Part shown: positions 1 through 7,376 of the stretch, piece by piece
Numbering within the stretch: the stretch's first letter is position 1
How the letters are laid out: every line of letters begins with the position of its first letter
DNA from: CAZRDB01 sp964598695
GTDB lineage: Bacteria > Armatimonadota > Zipacnadia > UBA1398
Reading direction: 5' to 3'
Assembly: GCA_964598695.1 (NCBI GenBank)
Contig: CAZRDB010000211.1
Span: 1 to 8,006 of the forward strand
DNA length: 8,006 nucleotides
Translations under genes and position numbers: made by a program
Notes under the pieces: generated by a model
Told to the model about the DNA's origin: nothing
The model's input: the letters and a program-made list of their open reading frames with translations, nothing else
Database searches by the model: none

Positions 1-5
1 TCTAG

Positions 6-167
6 CTCGACTCGGAGACGTTCACCACGGGCGCGGGGGCCCTGCGGATCCGGTATACCGAGGCCGCGCCCCACTGGGGCAACCTCGAGCGGGATGTCAC
101 GATCCCGCCCGCGACGACCGCGGTCGCGTTCGACCTCTACGTACACAGCGCCGCGCCGGCAGCGGCG
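6..167 (+). other. Upstream coding extension of the large glycoside hydrolase (5' end missing)
   Basis: This stretch is in the same frame as the ORF that opens with ATG at 168 and has no stop from 6 onwards. Its 54 codons read as an ordinary beta-sandwich segment (ALRIRYTEAAPHWGNLERDV, then alternating hydrophobic strands such as AVAFDLYVHS) that runs smoothly into the strand MHLWLFEPDG. It contains no in-frame ATG or GTG, so the real start lies upstream of the window and the ATG at 168 is most likely an internal methionine. The only obstacle is a TAG at 3-5, three bases from the window edge, which may be a sequence error, a frameshift upstream or a real nonsense mutation. Any signal peptide would lie outside the window. 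Confidence 0.7.
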
Positions 168-3100
168 ATGCACCTGTGGCTGTTCGAGCCCGACGGCGAC
201 GCCTGGATGGCCCAGATCACCGATGGAGGCCGGTCGGTCGGCGGGATGTCCCCGGGCTGGCGCCATCTGACGATCCCGGTCGGCTCGCTGCGGTTCGACC
301 CGCGCGGCGCGAAGACGCGGGGGATGGTCATGACGAGCAAGCTGCTACTGGGCTGCAACTTCGGCGACCTGGAGGTGACGGTCGACAACCTGCGGCTGAT
401 CACGCGCGGCGAGGTCCTGGCGTGGGTCGAGCCCCGGACCGAGCCGCTCGCCTACGCGGCGGGCCCCGCGGGGACGGTGGCGATCCTCTCCGAGGAGTTC
501 CCTCCCCTGCCCGGCAGCTCGGACCCGTCCGCACTTCGGGCTCTCCTGACGGAGGCCGGTTGGGGCGTCACGCTGCTGCGCGCGGGCGATCTGAAGGCCG
601 AGGGTGTGCTCACGCGCGAGCACTTCGATGCGCTGATCCTGCCCTACGGCCCCCTCTACCCCGCCTCTGCCGGCGCCGCGATCCAGGCCTACCTGAAGGC
701 GGGCGGCGGCCTCGTGAACCTGGGCGGCTACGCCTTCGACCGGCCGCTCGCCTACGCGGGGACGAGGTGGGAGGATGCCGACGCGGGGCGCACCGCGGCG
801 GAGATGGACGCGGGCGGACAGGTACGCAGCCTCAACACGCGCCAGGGCACGGCGGGCGACACCATGGGGTTCTCACCCGACCAGATCCAGCTCTTCGACC
901 CGGCCTTCACGCTCGCGCGGGCAGACGCGCTGCAGGTCCGTGTGCCGACCGTGATGGGCAGCGGGCGGATCGCGACCGGCCCGCTGGAGGGCTACAGCGC
1001 GGTCTCGACGCTCGGCAGCCACAGCCCCGTCTTCCCGGTGATCTGGGGCCGCCGGATCCCGCTCGTGACGGCGGAGGGCCCCACGGGGCTCCGGGGCGCC
1101 GCGGGCGCCGCCGTCTACAACCACGCTGGGCCGTATGCCGGCTCGGCCTGGGTCGTCTTCGGCGTCACGAACCGCGACCTCTTCACCGCCCCCGACGCGC
1201 CGCTCGCGGCCTTCCTCGCCGGGTACGTGGAACGGGCCGCGCACCCGTGCGCGATCACCCATGCACGGACCGAGTACGCGTGTTACCGGCCGGGTGAGGA
1301 GATCGTCGTCCGGGGCGCGGTCATGCTCCCCGCGGGCACGGCCGATGCGCGGATCGCCGTCTCGCTCGGCGACCTCCCGCAGCAAGAGGTCGAGCCCGGC
1401 CCGCCGGGGGCGATGGAACGTGTTCCGCGTCCGTTCGAGGCGCGGTTCCCCGCTCCCGCCCTGGCCGGAGGGACCCACGCCGTTCGGGTCTCGCTCACGC
1501 GGAGCGGCCGCCCGGCCGACCGCCTCGAGACGGGCGTAGTCGTCTGGGATCCCGGCATCGTCGCGAACGGGCCACAGCCCACGATCGAGGGCTCGTACTT
1601 CGCTGTGAACGGCAAGAAGACGGTCCTCTCCGGCACGAACGAGACGGGCTTCGTCTGGTTCTCGGAGCACGAGGACCCGCTCGTGTGGGAGCAGGACTTC
1701 CGGGCGATGGCCGATCACGGTGTGAACGTGCTGCGCCTGCTCCACTTCTCGCCGTTTTCGGAGGGCGGCTACGAGGGCAAGCCGAGCAACCGGCCCCAGG
1801 GGCTCGCCAACCGGCCCGAGGCGCTCTGCCGGGCGACCGACGCGCTGGTGCAGATCGCGCAGGAGCACGGGATCATCCTGTTCCTCAGCCTGCACGACTG
1901 GATGGACGTGGGCCTCTCCGATGCCGACCTCGCGGCGCAGCGGGAGTGGAACCGCTTCTGGGCGACGCGCTACCGCGACGTGCCGGGGATCATCTACGAC
2001 ATCCAGAACGAACCGAGCATCGGCGATCCGACCGGTGTCGCCGACCTGGCGCCGCTGTACAACCGGCAGCTCGCGGAGCGCTACGGCGACGCGGCGGCGC
2101 TGCAGGCGGCGTGGGGGGTGGAGCAGCTCCCGGGCGCGTGGGGGGCGGCCCCGGTCCAGCGCGGCACGGAAGCGTGGGGTGATGCCCAGGCGAGCGACTA
2201 CCAGCGGTGGAAGCTCGAGGTGTTCCGGCGCTGGACGATGGCGAACTACGAGGCCACACGCGAAGGCGACGCCGACGCGCTGGTGACTGTCGGCTTCCTT
2301 CCGTTCAACTCCGCCGCCGACATCCAGTCCGGCGCGCGCGGGATGGACTTCACCAACTTCCACTTCTACGGCGCGCCGACGTGGCTGCCGCGGATGCTTC
2401 CGTTCCTCGACCGCCGGTGGGAGGGAAGCCCCCTGTCGATCGGCGAGTTCGGCGCGCAGGAGGCGCACCAGAACCGCAACGCGGGCCTCGACGGGACGCG
2501 CGACGCGGAGTCGATCCGGCGGTTCGTCTGGACTGGGCACCACCTCCTGGGCCGCGGCGGGAGCTTCCTCGCGAACTGGAGCTGGAAGGACTTCGAGGGC
2601 GCGGTCTTCCCGTGGGGGATCCGGTATCTGCAGGATCCGGTCAGCAAGGACGTGCTCCTCGCCTACCGCGCGCAGAGCCTTCTCTTCCGGCTGATCGAGC
2701 CGGTCTACGAGAACCCACGGCTGTTCGTCGTGCTGCCCGATTCACACCGATTCGGCTCGGCGTACGGGATGATGGACGGGGCGCTGCAGAACACGTTCGG
2801 CGCGGTCACGACGCTGGGCGAGCCGTTCGGGGTCATCGGCGAGTGGGAGCTGGACCGCCTGCCGCCGAGCGCGGACGCGCTGCTGTGGCCGATGCCGTAC
2901 TGCCCCTCGGACGCGACGTTCGACCGGGTGGTGTCCTTCGTCGAGGCGGGTGGCGCGCTCTACCTCTCGGGCGATGTCGCCTTCGATGAGACGCGCAAGC
3001 CGACGCGCGCCGACCGCCGCGCCCGACTCGGGCTGCCCGATCTCGGCGCGCCGACCCCGCCGGGCGAGGCGCCGGAGGCGGCAGCGGAGGCCGCGCCGGT

Positions 3101-3776
3101 CACCGCGCGGTTGGGGCAAGGCTCCGTCTTCTTCGTGCCCTTCCCCGTCGAGAGCCGGGCCGCGGGCCGGCTGCTCGGGCTGTACCGCGCGTTCCTCACG
3201 CAGGCGGGCGGCGAACCCGCGACACCCGCGGAGCCGCCGGCCCACGTCTACCGGATCGCCAGCGAGGGCGGCGGCCACGTCGATGTCCTCGCGCGCGGCG
3301 AGGAGCAGGGGACGCAGACGGTCTCGGCGTCGGGCTACCAGGCCGAGCTCGGCAGCCTCGAGTGCGCGCTGCTCTCGCTCGACGCCTCGGGCGGTCTCAC
3401 GGCCTGCCACGCGCGCTCGCTCACGGACCCGGCCGGCAAGCCGGTGATCTCGGGCAGCGTGGAGTGGATGGTCGGCAGCCTCGACCGGCAACCCCTGGCC
3501 GCGTCGGAGGCCGCGGTGCTCGCTCCGCTCAATGCGGGCGAATCCGTCCTCGACGTCCTCCCGGGTGTTGCGAGCGCGCCGCTCACGGTCGGCGAGTTCG
3601 CCGACGGCGCCTGGGTCACGCGAGAGACCCGCACGCTTGCGCGCGAACCGGACGGGTGGCGCATCGCCGTTTCCGAGAGCGACGCCCTCAGCCTGATGAT
3701 CCTCTGCGAGCCGGAGGGGCTCGAGGCCGCCATCCAGCGCCTGAGCGATCTCCTGTACCTCCGGCCCGGACGCTAG
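168..3776 (+). CDS. Large multidomain clan GH-A glycoside hydrolase (GH42/GH5-like), 5' partial
   Basis: Probably hydrolyses a beta-glycosidic bond in an oligo- or polysaccharide; the substrate cannot be read from sequence. Numbered from the ATG at 168, the 1202 residues divide as follows. Residues 1-80 end an accessory carbohydrate-binding-like jelly roll. Residues 103-355 form a Rossmann/class I amidotransferase-like domain (VAILSEEF, FDALILPYG, AAIQAYLKAGGGLVNLGGYA). Residues 365-460 form a beta-sandwich. Residues 475-850 form a TIM barrel with acid/base E615 in DIQNEPS and nucleophile E760 in SIGEFG, 145 residues apart as is usual for clan GH-A. The stretch ERYGDAAALQAAWG after the acid/base recalls GH42. 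Residues 850-1010 resemble the GH42 trimerisation domain, with an Ala/Pro-rich insert at 961-980; the rest is a beta-rich tail. The protein ends in TAG, 22 bases before lacZ, suggesting an operon. The 5' end is missing. The clan assignment is firm, the family is not. Confidence 0.85.
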   Translation: MHLWLFEPDGDAWMAQITDGGRSVGGMSPGWRHLTIPVGSLRFDPRGAKTRGMVMTSKLLLGCNFGDLEVTVDNLRLITRGEVLAWVEPRTEPLAYAAGPAGTVAILSEEFPPLPGSSDPSALRALLTEAGWGVTLLRAGDLKAEGVLTREHFDALILPYGPLYPASAGAAIQAYLKAGGGLVNLGGYAFDRPLAYAGTRWEDADAGRTAAEMDAGGQVRSLNTRQGTAGDTMGFSPDQIQLFDPAFTLARADALQVRVPTVMGSGRIATGPLEGYSAVSTLGSHSPVFPVIWGRRIPLVTAEGPTGLRGAAGAAVYNHAGPYAGSAWVVFGVTNRDLFTAPDAPLAAFLAGYVERAAHPCAITHARTEYACYRPGEEIVVRGAVMLPAGTADARIAVSLGDLPQQEVEPGPPGAMERVPRPFEARFPAPALAGGTHAVRVSLTRSGRPADRLETGVVVWDPGIVANGPQPTIEGSYFAVNGKKTVLSGTNETGFVWFSEHEDPLVWEQDFRAMADHGVNVLRLLHFSPFSEGGYEGKPSNRPQGLANRPEALCRATDALVQIAQEHGIILFLSLHDWMDVGLSDADLAAQREWNRFWATRYRDVPGIIYDIQNEPSIGDPTGVADLAPLYNRQLAERYGDAAALQAAWGVEQLPGAWGAAPVQRGTEAWGDAQASDYQRWKLEVFRRWTMANYEATREGDADALVTVGFLPFNSAADIQSGARGMDFTNFHFYGAPTWLPRMLPFLDRRWEGSPLSIGEFGAQEAHQNRNAGLDGTRDAESIRRFVWTGHHLLGRGGSFLANWSWKDFEGAVFPWGIRYLQDPVSKDVLLAYRAQSLLFRLIEPVYENPRLFVVLPDSHRFGSAYGMMDGALQNTFGAVTTLGEPFGVIGEWELDRLPPSADALLWPMPYCPSDATFDRVVSFVEAGGALYLSGDVAFDETRKPTRADRRARLGLPDLGAPTPPGEAPEAAAEAAPVTARLGQGSVFFVPFPVESRAAGRLLGLYRAFLTQAGGEPATPAEPPAHVYRIASEGGGHVDVLARGEEQGTQTVSASGYQAELGSLECALLSLDASGGLTACHARSLTDPAGKPVISGSVEWMVGSLDRQPLAASEAAVLAPLNAGESVLDVLPGVASAPLTVGEFADGAWVTRETRTLAREPDGWRIAVSESDALSLMILCEPEGLEAAIQRLSDLLYLRPGR

Positions 3777-3787
3777 GGCCGCCAGAC

Positions 3788-3793
3788 AAGGAG
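3788..3793 (+). promoter_or_regulatory. Shine-Dalgarno site of lacZ
   Basis: AAGGAG lies five bases before the ATG at 3799, inside the 22-base spacer after the upstream hydrolase. It fixes the beta-galactosidase start, and the spacer leaves little room for a separate promoter, which favours co-transcription. Confidence 0.75.
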
Positions 3794-3798
3794 CGAGC

Positions 3799-4443
3799 AT
3801 GTCGACCGAACGCTACGTGTGGGAAGCGCCGGACTACCTCGAGATCCGCAAGGAGCCGCCGTGCGCTTCGCGCTACTACTGCCCGACCGATGGACACGCG
3901 TACCCCGCGGCGCTCGACCTGAACGGCGACTGGGCCTTCCACTGCTGCGAGCGGCCGGCGGACCGACCGGAGGGGTTCGAGCGCGAGGAGTTCGACGCGA
4001 GCGGCTGGGCGACCATCCCGGTCCCTTCGAACTGGCAGTGCGAGGGCTGGGACTACCCGATCTACATCAACGTCCACTACCCCTTCCCGGCCGACCCGCC
4101 GAACATCCCGCACGAGTTCAACCCGGTCGGCTCGTACCGGCGGACGTTCGTCGCGCCGGAGGAGTGGGCGGGCCAACGGGTCTTCCTGCGATTCGAGGGC
4201 GTCCAGACCGGCTTCTCGGTCTGGCTCAACGGCGAGGAGGTCGGCTGGAGTGAGGACTCCATGGGACCGGCCGAGTTCGATGTCACGCCCTTCCTGCGCG
4301 CGGGCGAGAACCTGCTCGCGGTCCAGGTCTTCCGGTGGACGGGCGCGAGCTACCTCGAGTGCCAGGACTTCTGGCGCCTGTCGGGGATCTACCGCGACGT
4401 CTTCCTCTACGCCGTCCCCGAGTGTCACAACCGGGCCCACTAG
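3799..4443 (+). CDS. lacZ: Beta-galactosidase N-terminal part (GH2 sugar-binding domain), ends at premature TAG
   Basis: The 214 residues contain the LacZ leader and the GH2 N-terminal jelly-roll domain. Family hallmarks include DLNGDWAF (about 40-47), VPSNWQCEGWDYPIYINVHYP (75-95), FEGVQTGFSVWLNGEEVG (132-149), FDVTPFLRAGENLLAVQVFRW (160-180) and QDFWRLSGIYRDV (189-201). N91 and D190 correspond to E. coli N102 and D201, which contact galactose and the sodium site. The usual RWSDGS is RWTGAS here, losing an aspartate that E. coli has. The start is set by AAGGAG five bases upstream. The fragment stops exactly where the linker to the second domain should begin, and its last six residues (ECHNRAH region) no longer follow the family's alternating hydrophobic pattern. 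Alone it has no catalytic glutamates and cannot be an active enzyme. Confidence 0.85.
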   Translation: MSTERYVWEAPDYLEIRKEPPCASRYYCPTDGHAYPAALDLNGDWAFHCCERPADRPEGFEREEFDASGWATIPVPSNWQCEGWDYPIYINVHYPFPADPPNIPHEFNPVGSYRRTFVAPEEWAGQRVFLRFEGVQTGFSVWLNGEEVGWSEDSMGPAEFDVTPFLRAGENLLAVQVFRWTGASYLECQDFWRLSGIYRDVFLYAVPECHNRAH

Positions 4444-4453
4444 CAAAGGGCCC
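4433..4453 (+). other. GC hairpin with the in-frame amber codon in its loop
   Basis: GGGCCC at 4433-4438 can pair with GGGCCC at 4448-4453, leaving the nine-base loop ACTAGCAAA, which contains the TAG at 4441-4443. The arms are also individually self-complementary. Such a stem can cause compression in chain-termination sequencing, so it could explain a miscall; it could equally be chance in GC-rich DNA. The stem is a direct reading of the sequence; any role in recoding is speculation. Confidence 0.5.
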
Positions 4454-4635
4454 CGTACACCCGCGAATACTACCAGGCGATCCTCCACTTCCGCGCCCAC
4501 GTCCGGAACCGGGGCGAGGAGCTGTCGTCGGCCTGCTCCGTCGTCGCGGGGCTCGTCGATCCCGCGGGGGAGCTGGTCGCCGGCTTCCCGTTCGACCTCG
4601 GGATCGTCGGCCCCATCGGCCCCGGCGAGGAGCGG
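4444..4635 (+). other. lacZ: lacZ coding stretch between the premature stop and the next possible start
   Basis: These 64 codons remain open in the lacZ frame and read as the GH2 immunoglobulin-like domain 2 (YYQAILHFRAHVRNRGEELS, then GELVAGFPFDLGIVGPIGPG). They lie after the amber and before the first downstream GTG, so they are translated only if the stop is read through or absent. The conserved protein pattern here argues that the two ORFs are one gene rather than two subunits. Confidence 0.75.
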
Positions 4636-6861
4636 GTGATCGAGGGCGCGCAGGTCGTCGCCGCCCCGCTGCTGTGGAGCGCCGAGACGCCACACATCTA
4701 CCTCGCCTCGCTCAGTCTGATCGACAGCGGGGGCGCCGAGGTGGAGACCCGACGCCTGTGGTGGGGTTTCCGCGAGGTTCGGGTCCACGAGGGCAGCCTC
4801 TGGGTCAACGGCCGGCGGGTGCACATCAAGGGCGTCAACCGGCATGACCACGATCCCGACCACGGGCGCGCCGTCTCGCGTGAGCGGATGCTCGAGGACG
4901 TGCTGCTGATGAAGCGGCACAATATCAACACGGTCCGCACGAGCCACTACCCGAACCACCCCTACTTCCTGGACCTGTGCGACCACTACGGCCTGTACGT
5001 CGTCGACGAGGCGAACATCGAATCGCACGGAATGGGCTACGAGCCGGAGACGACGCTCGGCAACAACCCGGCGTGGCTCGCGGCCCACATGGACCGCACG
5101 CGTCGGCTCGTCGAGCGCGACAAGAACCACCCGTCGGTCATCGTCTGGTCGCTCGGCAACGAGGGCGGCGACGGGGTGAACTTCCGGGCCACGGCCGAGT
5201 GGATCCACCAGCGCGATCCCTCGCGGCCGGTCCACTACGAGCGGGCCCTCGAACGGCCCCACATCGACATCGTCTGCCCGCAGTACTCGAGCCTCGAGGA
5301 GATGCGGGACTACGTGGAGCGCGAGCCGTACCGGCCGTACATCCTCTCGGAGTATGCCCACTCGATGGGCAACGCGACCGGCAACCTGCGCGAGTACTGG
5401 GAGCTGATCGAGAACACGCCCTTCCTCCAGGGCGGCTGCATCTGGGACTGGGTCGACCAGGCGCTGCGCACGCACACGGCCGATGGCCGCGAGTACTGGG
5501 CCTACGGGGGCGACTTCGGCGACGAGCCGGACATGGCGGGCCAGTTCATCTGCAACGGCCTGGTCCTCCCCGACCGAACGGTCACGGCGAAGCTGCTCGA
5601 GGTCCGGCGCGTCTACCAGAACGTCCGGGTGCGGGTGGCCGACGCGGCGAGCGCCGTCGTCCGGATCCGCAACGGCTTCTTCTTCCGCGGCCTCCAGGAG
5701 TTCGAGGCGCGCTGGCGCCTCACCGAGGACGGCATGGCGGTGGCCGAGGGCACGCTCGAGATCCCCCCGCTGGCGCCGCAGGAGGAGGCCTCCGTCCAGG
5801 CGCCGCTCGGCGCGTTCGAGGCCCGGCCGGGGGCCGAGTACCACCTCCGCGTGAGCTTCCATCTCCGCGAGGACGAGCTGTGGGCCGATGGAGGCTTCGA
5901 GATCGCGGCGGACCAGGTCGCCCTCCGCTTGGCCGCCCCGGCGCCGCTCCGCCTCGCGGCGCCCCCCGCCGAGGCCCTCTCGGCCACCGAGGAGGGGTAC
6001 CGCGCGTGCGGGGAGGGCTGGGAGGCTCGGTTCGCGGCCGAGACCGGGCGCCTCGCCTCGCTGCGCTACGGAGGCCAGGAGATCCTCGCGTCCGACGGAG
6101 GCCCGCGCCTCCAGGTCTTCCGCGCCTTCGTCGACAACGACTCGTGGCTCCGCGAGGCCTTCCTCGCGGCGGGGCTGGACGCTCTCACGCCGCATCTCCT
6201 CGAGGTCGGCCCGGGTGAAGGTCCGGGCGAGATCCGAGCCGTCACCGACTGGCGTTCGCCGACGGGCGCCGGCTTCCGCCACGCCTGCACCTACGCGTTC
6301 CAGGGCGACGGCGCGCTGCTGCTCGCGAACGAGGTCGAGCCGCTCGGGGACCTCCCGCCGCTCACGCGCATCGGCCTCCGGATGCTGCTCGCGCCCGGGC
6401 TCGAGCGCCTCACATGGTTCGGCCGCGGCCCGCACGAGTGCTACCCGGACCGCAAGTGGGGAGCCGACATCGGGCTGTACCACTCGACCGTCTCCGAGCA
6501 GTACGTCCCCTACCCCTACCCGCAGGAGAACGGCCTCCACGTCGACACGCGCTGGCTGGCGCTGCTGGGTGAGGACGGTGCGGGTCTGCTCGTGGTCGGG
6601 CTGAGCGACCTCGCCCACAGCGCGCTCCACTTCACGGCCGAGGATCTCCACCGCGCGGGGCACACGTACGAGTTGGTTCCGCGGCCGGAGGTCGTGCTGT
6701 CGCTCGACTACCGTCACCTCGGGCTCGGCAACGCGAGCTGTGGGCCGGCCCCGCTCGAGGAGTACCGCGTGGCGCCGGGGACGTGGCGGTTCACCTGGCT
6801 CCTGCGCCCCTACCGGCCCTCGATGGGCCCCCTGGCCGAGGTGGCGCGGCAGCGGCCCTGA
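4636..6861 (+). CDS. lacZ: Beta-galactosidase C-terminal part (GH2 catalytic barrel and small-chain domain)
   Basis: This 741-residue ORF opens at GTG 4636, but homology continues upstream to 4444, so the GTG is only the first available start after the amber; a GAGGAG three bases before it is probably just Glu-Glu codons. The order is the end of Ig-like domain 2 (FREVRVHEG at 45-53), the TIM barrel from VNGRRVHIKGVNRHDHDP, then Ig-like domain 4 and the large C-terminal beta domain (from about 5995) with LTWFGRGPHECYPDRK and YPYPQENGLHVDTRW. Catalytic E176 (WSLGNEGGDG) and E239 (ILSEYAHSMGN) match E. coli E461 and E537. E129 and H131 match the magnesium ligands E416 and H418. Y217, H242, W270, F304 and N307 match Y503, H540, W568, F601 and N604. 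E. coli W999 has no counterpart in NASCGPAPLEEY. Add 279 for full-length numbering. Confidence 0.88.
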   Translation: MIEGAQVVAAPLLWSAETPHIYLASLSLIDSGGAEVETRRLWWGFREVRVHEGSLWVNGRRVHIKGVNRHDHDPDHGRAVSRERMLEDVLLMKRHNINTVRTSHYPNHPYFLDLCDHYGLYVVDEANIESHGMGYEPETTLGNNPAWLAAHMDRTRRLVERDKNHPSVIVWSLGNEGGDGVNFRATAEWIHQRDPSRPVHYERALERPHIDIVCPQYSSLEEMRDYVEREPYRPYILSEYAHSMGNATGNLREYWELIENTPFLQGGCIWDWVDQALRTHTADGREYWAYGGDFGDEPDMAGQFICNGLVLPDRTVTAKLLEVRRVYQNVRVRVADAASAVVRIRNGFFFRGLQEFEARWRLTEDGMAVAEGTLEIPPLAPQEEASVQAPLGAFEARPGAEYHLRVSFHLREDELWADGGFEIAADQVALRLAAPAPLRLAAPPAEALSATEEGYRACGEGWEARFAAETGRLASLRYGGQEILASDGGPRLQVFRAFVDNDSWLREAFLAAGLDALTPHLLEVGPGEGPGEIRAVTDWRSPTGAGFRHACTYAFQGDGALLLANEVEPLGDLPPLTRIGLRMLLAPGLERLTWFGRGPHECYPDRKWGADIGLYHSTVSEQYVPYPYPQENGLHVDTRWLALLGEDGAGLLVVGLSDLAHSALHFTAEDLHRAGHTYELVPRPEVVLSLDYRHLGLGNASCGPAPLEEYRVAPGTWRFTWLLRPYRPSMGPLAEVARQRP

Positions 6862-6872
6862 CCGGTCGCCGA

Positions 6873-6927
6873 TCCGTCCCGGCGCGCGCGCCTTCGAGGG
6901 TAGGAGGAGTCAGCGCGCCGGGACGGA
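6873..6927 (+). terminator. Perfect 15-bp inverted repeat after lacZ, possible terminator or mRNA 3' stem
   Basis: TCCGTCCCGGCGCGC at 6873-6887 is exactly the reverse complement of GCGCGCCGGGACGGA at 6913-6927, with a 25-base purine-rich loop. It begins 11 bases after the lacZ TGA. The stem is far longer than chance arms elsewhere in the window, so I think it is real. No T-run follows (the next bases are AGCATGGCGG), so it is not a classical intrinsic terminator. A U-less terminator, a 3' mRNA-protecting stem or a protein-binding palindrome are all possible. The loop carries AGGAGG at 6902-6907, but no sensible ORF follows it: an ATG at 6931 stops after three codons. Confidence 0.5.
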
Positions 6928-6955
6928 AGCATGGCGGTGTAGCGAGAAGGGTATT

Positions 6956-6975
6956 GGGGCGGTCTCGTCCGCCCC
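6956..6975 (+). repeat. Small inverted repeat in the prepilin leader
   Basis: GGGGCGG at 6956-6962 pairs perfectly with CCGCCCC at 6969-6975 around the six-base loop TCTCGT. It lies 129 bases before the prepilin ATG. No T-run follows. The repeat is plain to see, but in such GC-rich DNA it may be chance. Confidence 0.35.
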
Positions 6976-7010
6976 GCTGACGGTGCGCGCTCTTGGGAGC
7001 TGTCCGGTTG

Positions 7011-7040
7011 GTGTCCGGGTGGCCGCGCGGTACCCGGCAC
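7011..7040 (+). repeat. Bulged inverted repeat in the prepilin leader
   Basis: GTG-T-CCGGGT at 7011-7020 can pair with ACCCGGCAC at 7032-7040, giving nine base pairs with one bulged T and an 11-base loop that is itself GC-rich. It ends 63 bases before the prepilin start. It could be part of a structured 5' untranslated region. I tried to match the spacer to c-di-GMP (GEMM) riboswitch landmarks and could not. Confidence 0.3.
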
Positions 7041-7087
7041 GTACCTCTTCGGGCTGTCCCACGGGCGGCGCGGTGTGCGCGGCTGTC

Positions 7088-7095
7088 GAAGGGGG
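7088..7095 (+). promoter_or_regulatory. Weak Shine-Dalgarno-like site of the prepilin
   Basis: GAAGGGGG lies eight bases before the ATG at 7104. The match to AAGGAGG is imperfect, but position and purine content fit, and the leader peptide that follows confirms the start. Confidence 0.5.
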
Positions 7096-7103
7096 CTTCC
7101 TGA

Positions 7104-7364
<261 letters not shown>

Positions 7365-7376
7365 AAATTACTGGTC

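Larger units (their letters stand above)
3799..6861 (+). pseudogene. lacZ: LacZ-type GH2 beta-galactosidase locus with one in-frame TAG
   Basis: The whole locus is a single reading frame of 1020 residue positions plus TGA, almost exactly the length of E. coli LacZ (1023), broken only by TAG at 4441-4443 (position 215). By eye, the region around the stop aligns to E. coli LacZ without gaps (IYRDVFLYAVPE against IFRDVSLLHKPT, and later YYQAILHF against FSRAVLEA), so the lesion is a substitution or a local base-call problem rather than a net frameshift. Everything else looks functional: substrate and metal residues and both catalytic glutamates survive on either side. It may be a true recent pseudogene, an intact gene carrying a sequence error, or a gene read through at the amber. 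I favour sequence error or recent nonsense mutation. The product would hydrolyse terminal beta-galactosides, probably in the cytoplasm, since no signal peptide is seen. Confidence 0.75.

Noticed and set aside
873..2543. A 556-codon open frame on the minus strand opposite the large hydrolase
   Set aside because: Same shadow effect: Arg/Pro-rich nonsense opposite the conserved clan GH-A barrel.
3688..6717. A 1009-codon open frame on the minus strand opposite lacZ
   Set aside because: It is rich in Arg, Val, Asp and Glu in a repetitive way, has no recognisable domain, and mirrors the codon pattern of a proven GH2 gene; long antisense frames are common at this GC content.
3799..6861. A natural two-subunit beta-galactosidase encoded as separate genes
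   Set aside because: The same frame and full conserved protein sequence continue directly after the stop, and the first downstream start would lose 64 conserved codons; known split enzymes divide at a different place.
6931..6942. A tiny ORF after AGGAGG in the spacer
   Set aside because: It encodes only three residues before a stop, and the purine run is 23 bases from the ATG.
7011..7100. A c-di-GMP riboswitch before the prepilin gene
   Set aside because: The conserved landmarks of the GEMM class could not be found in the spacer.
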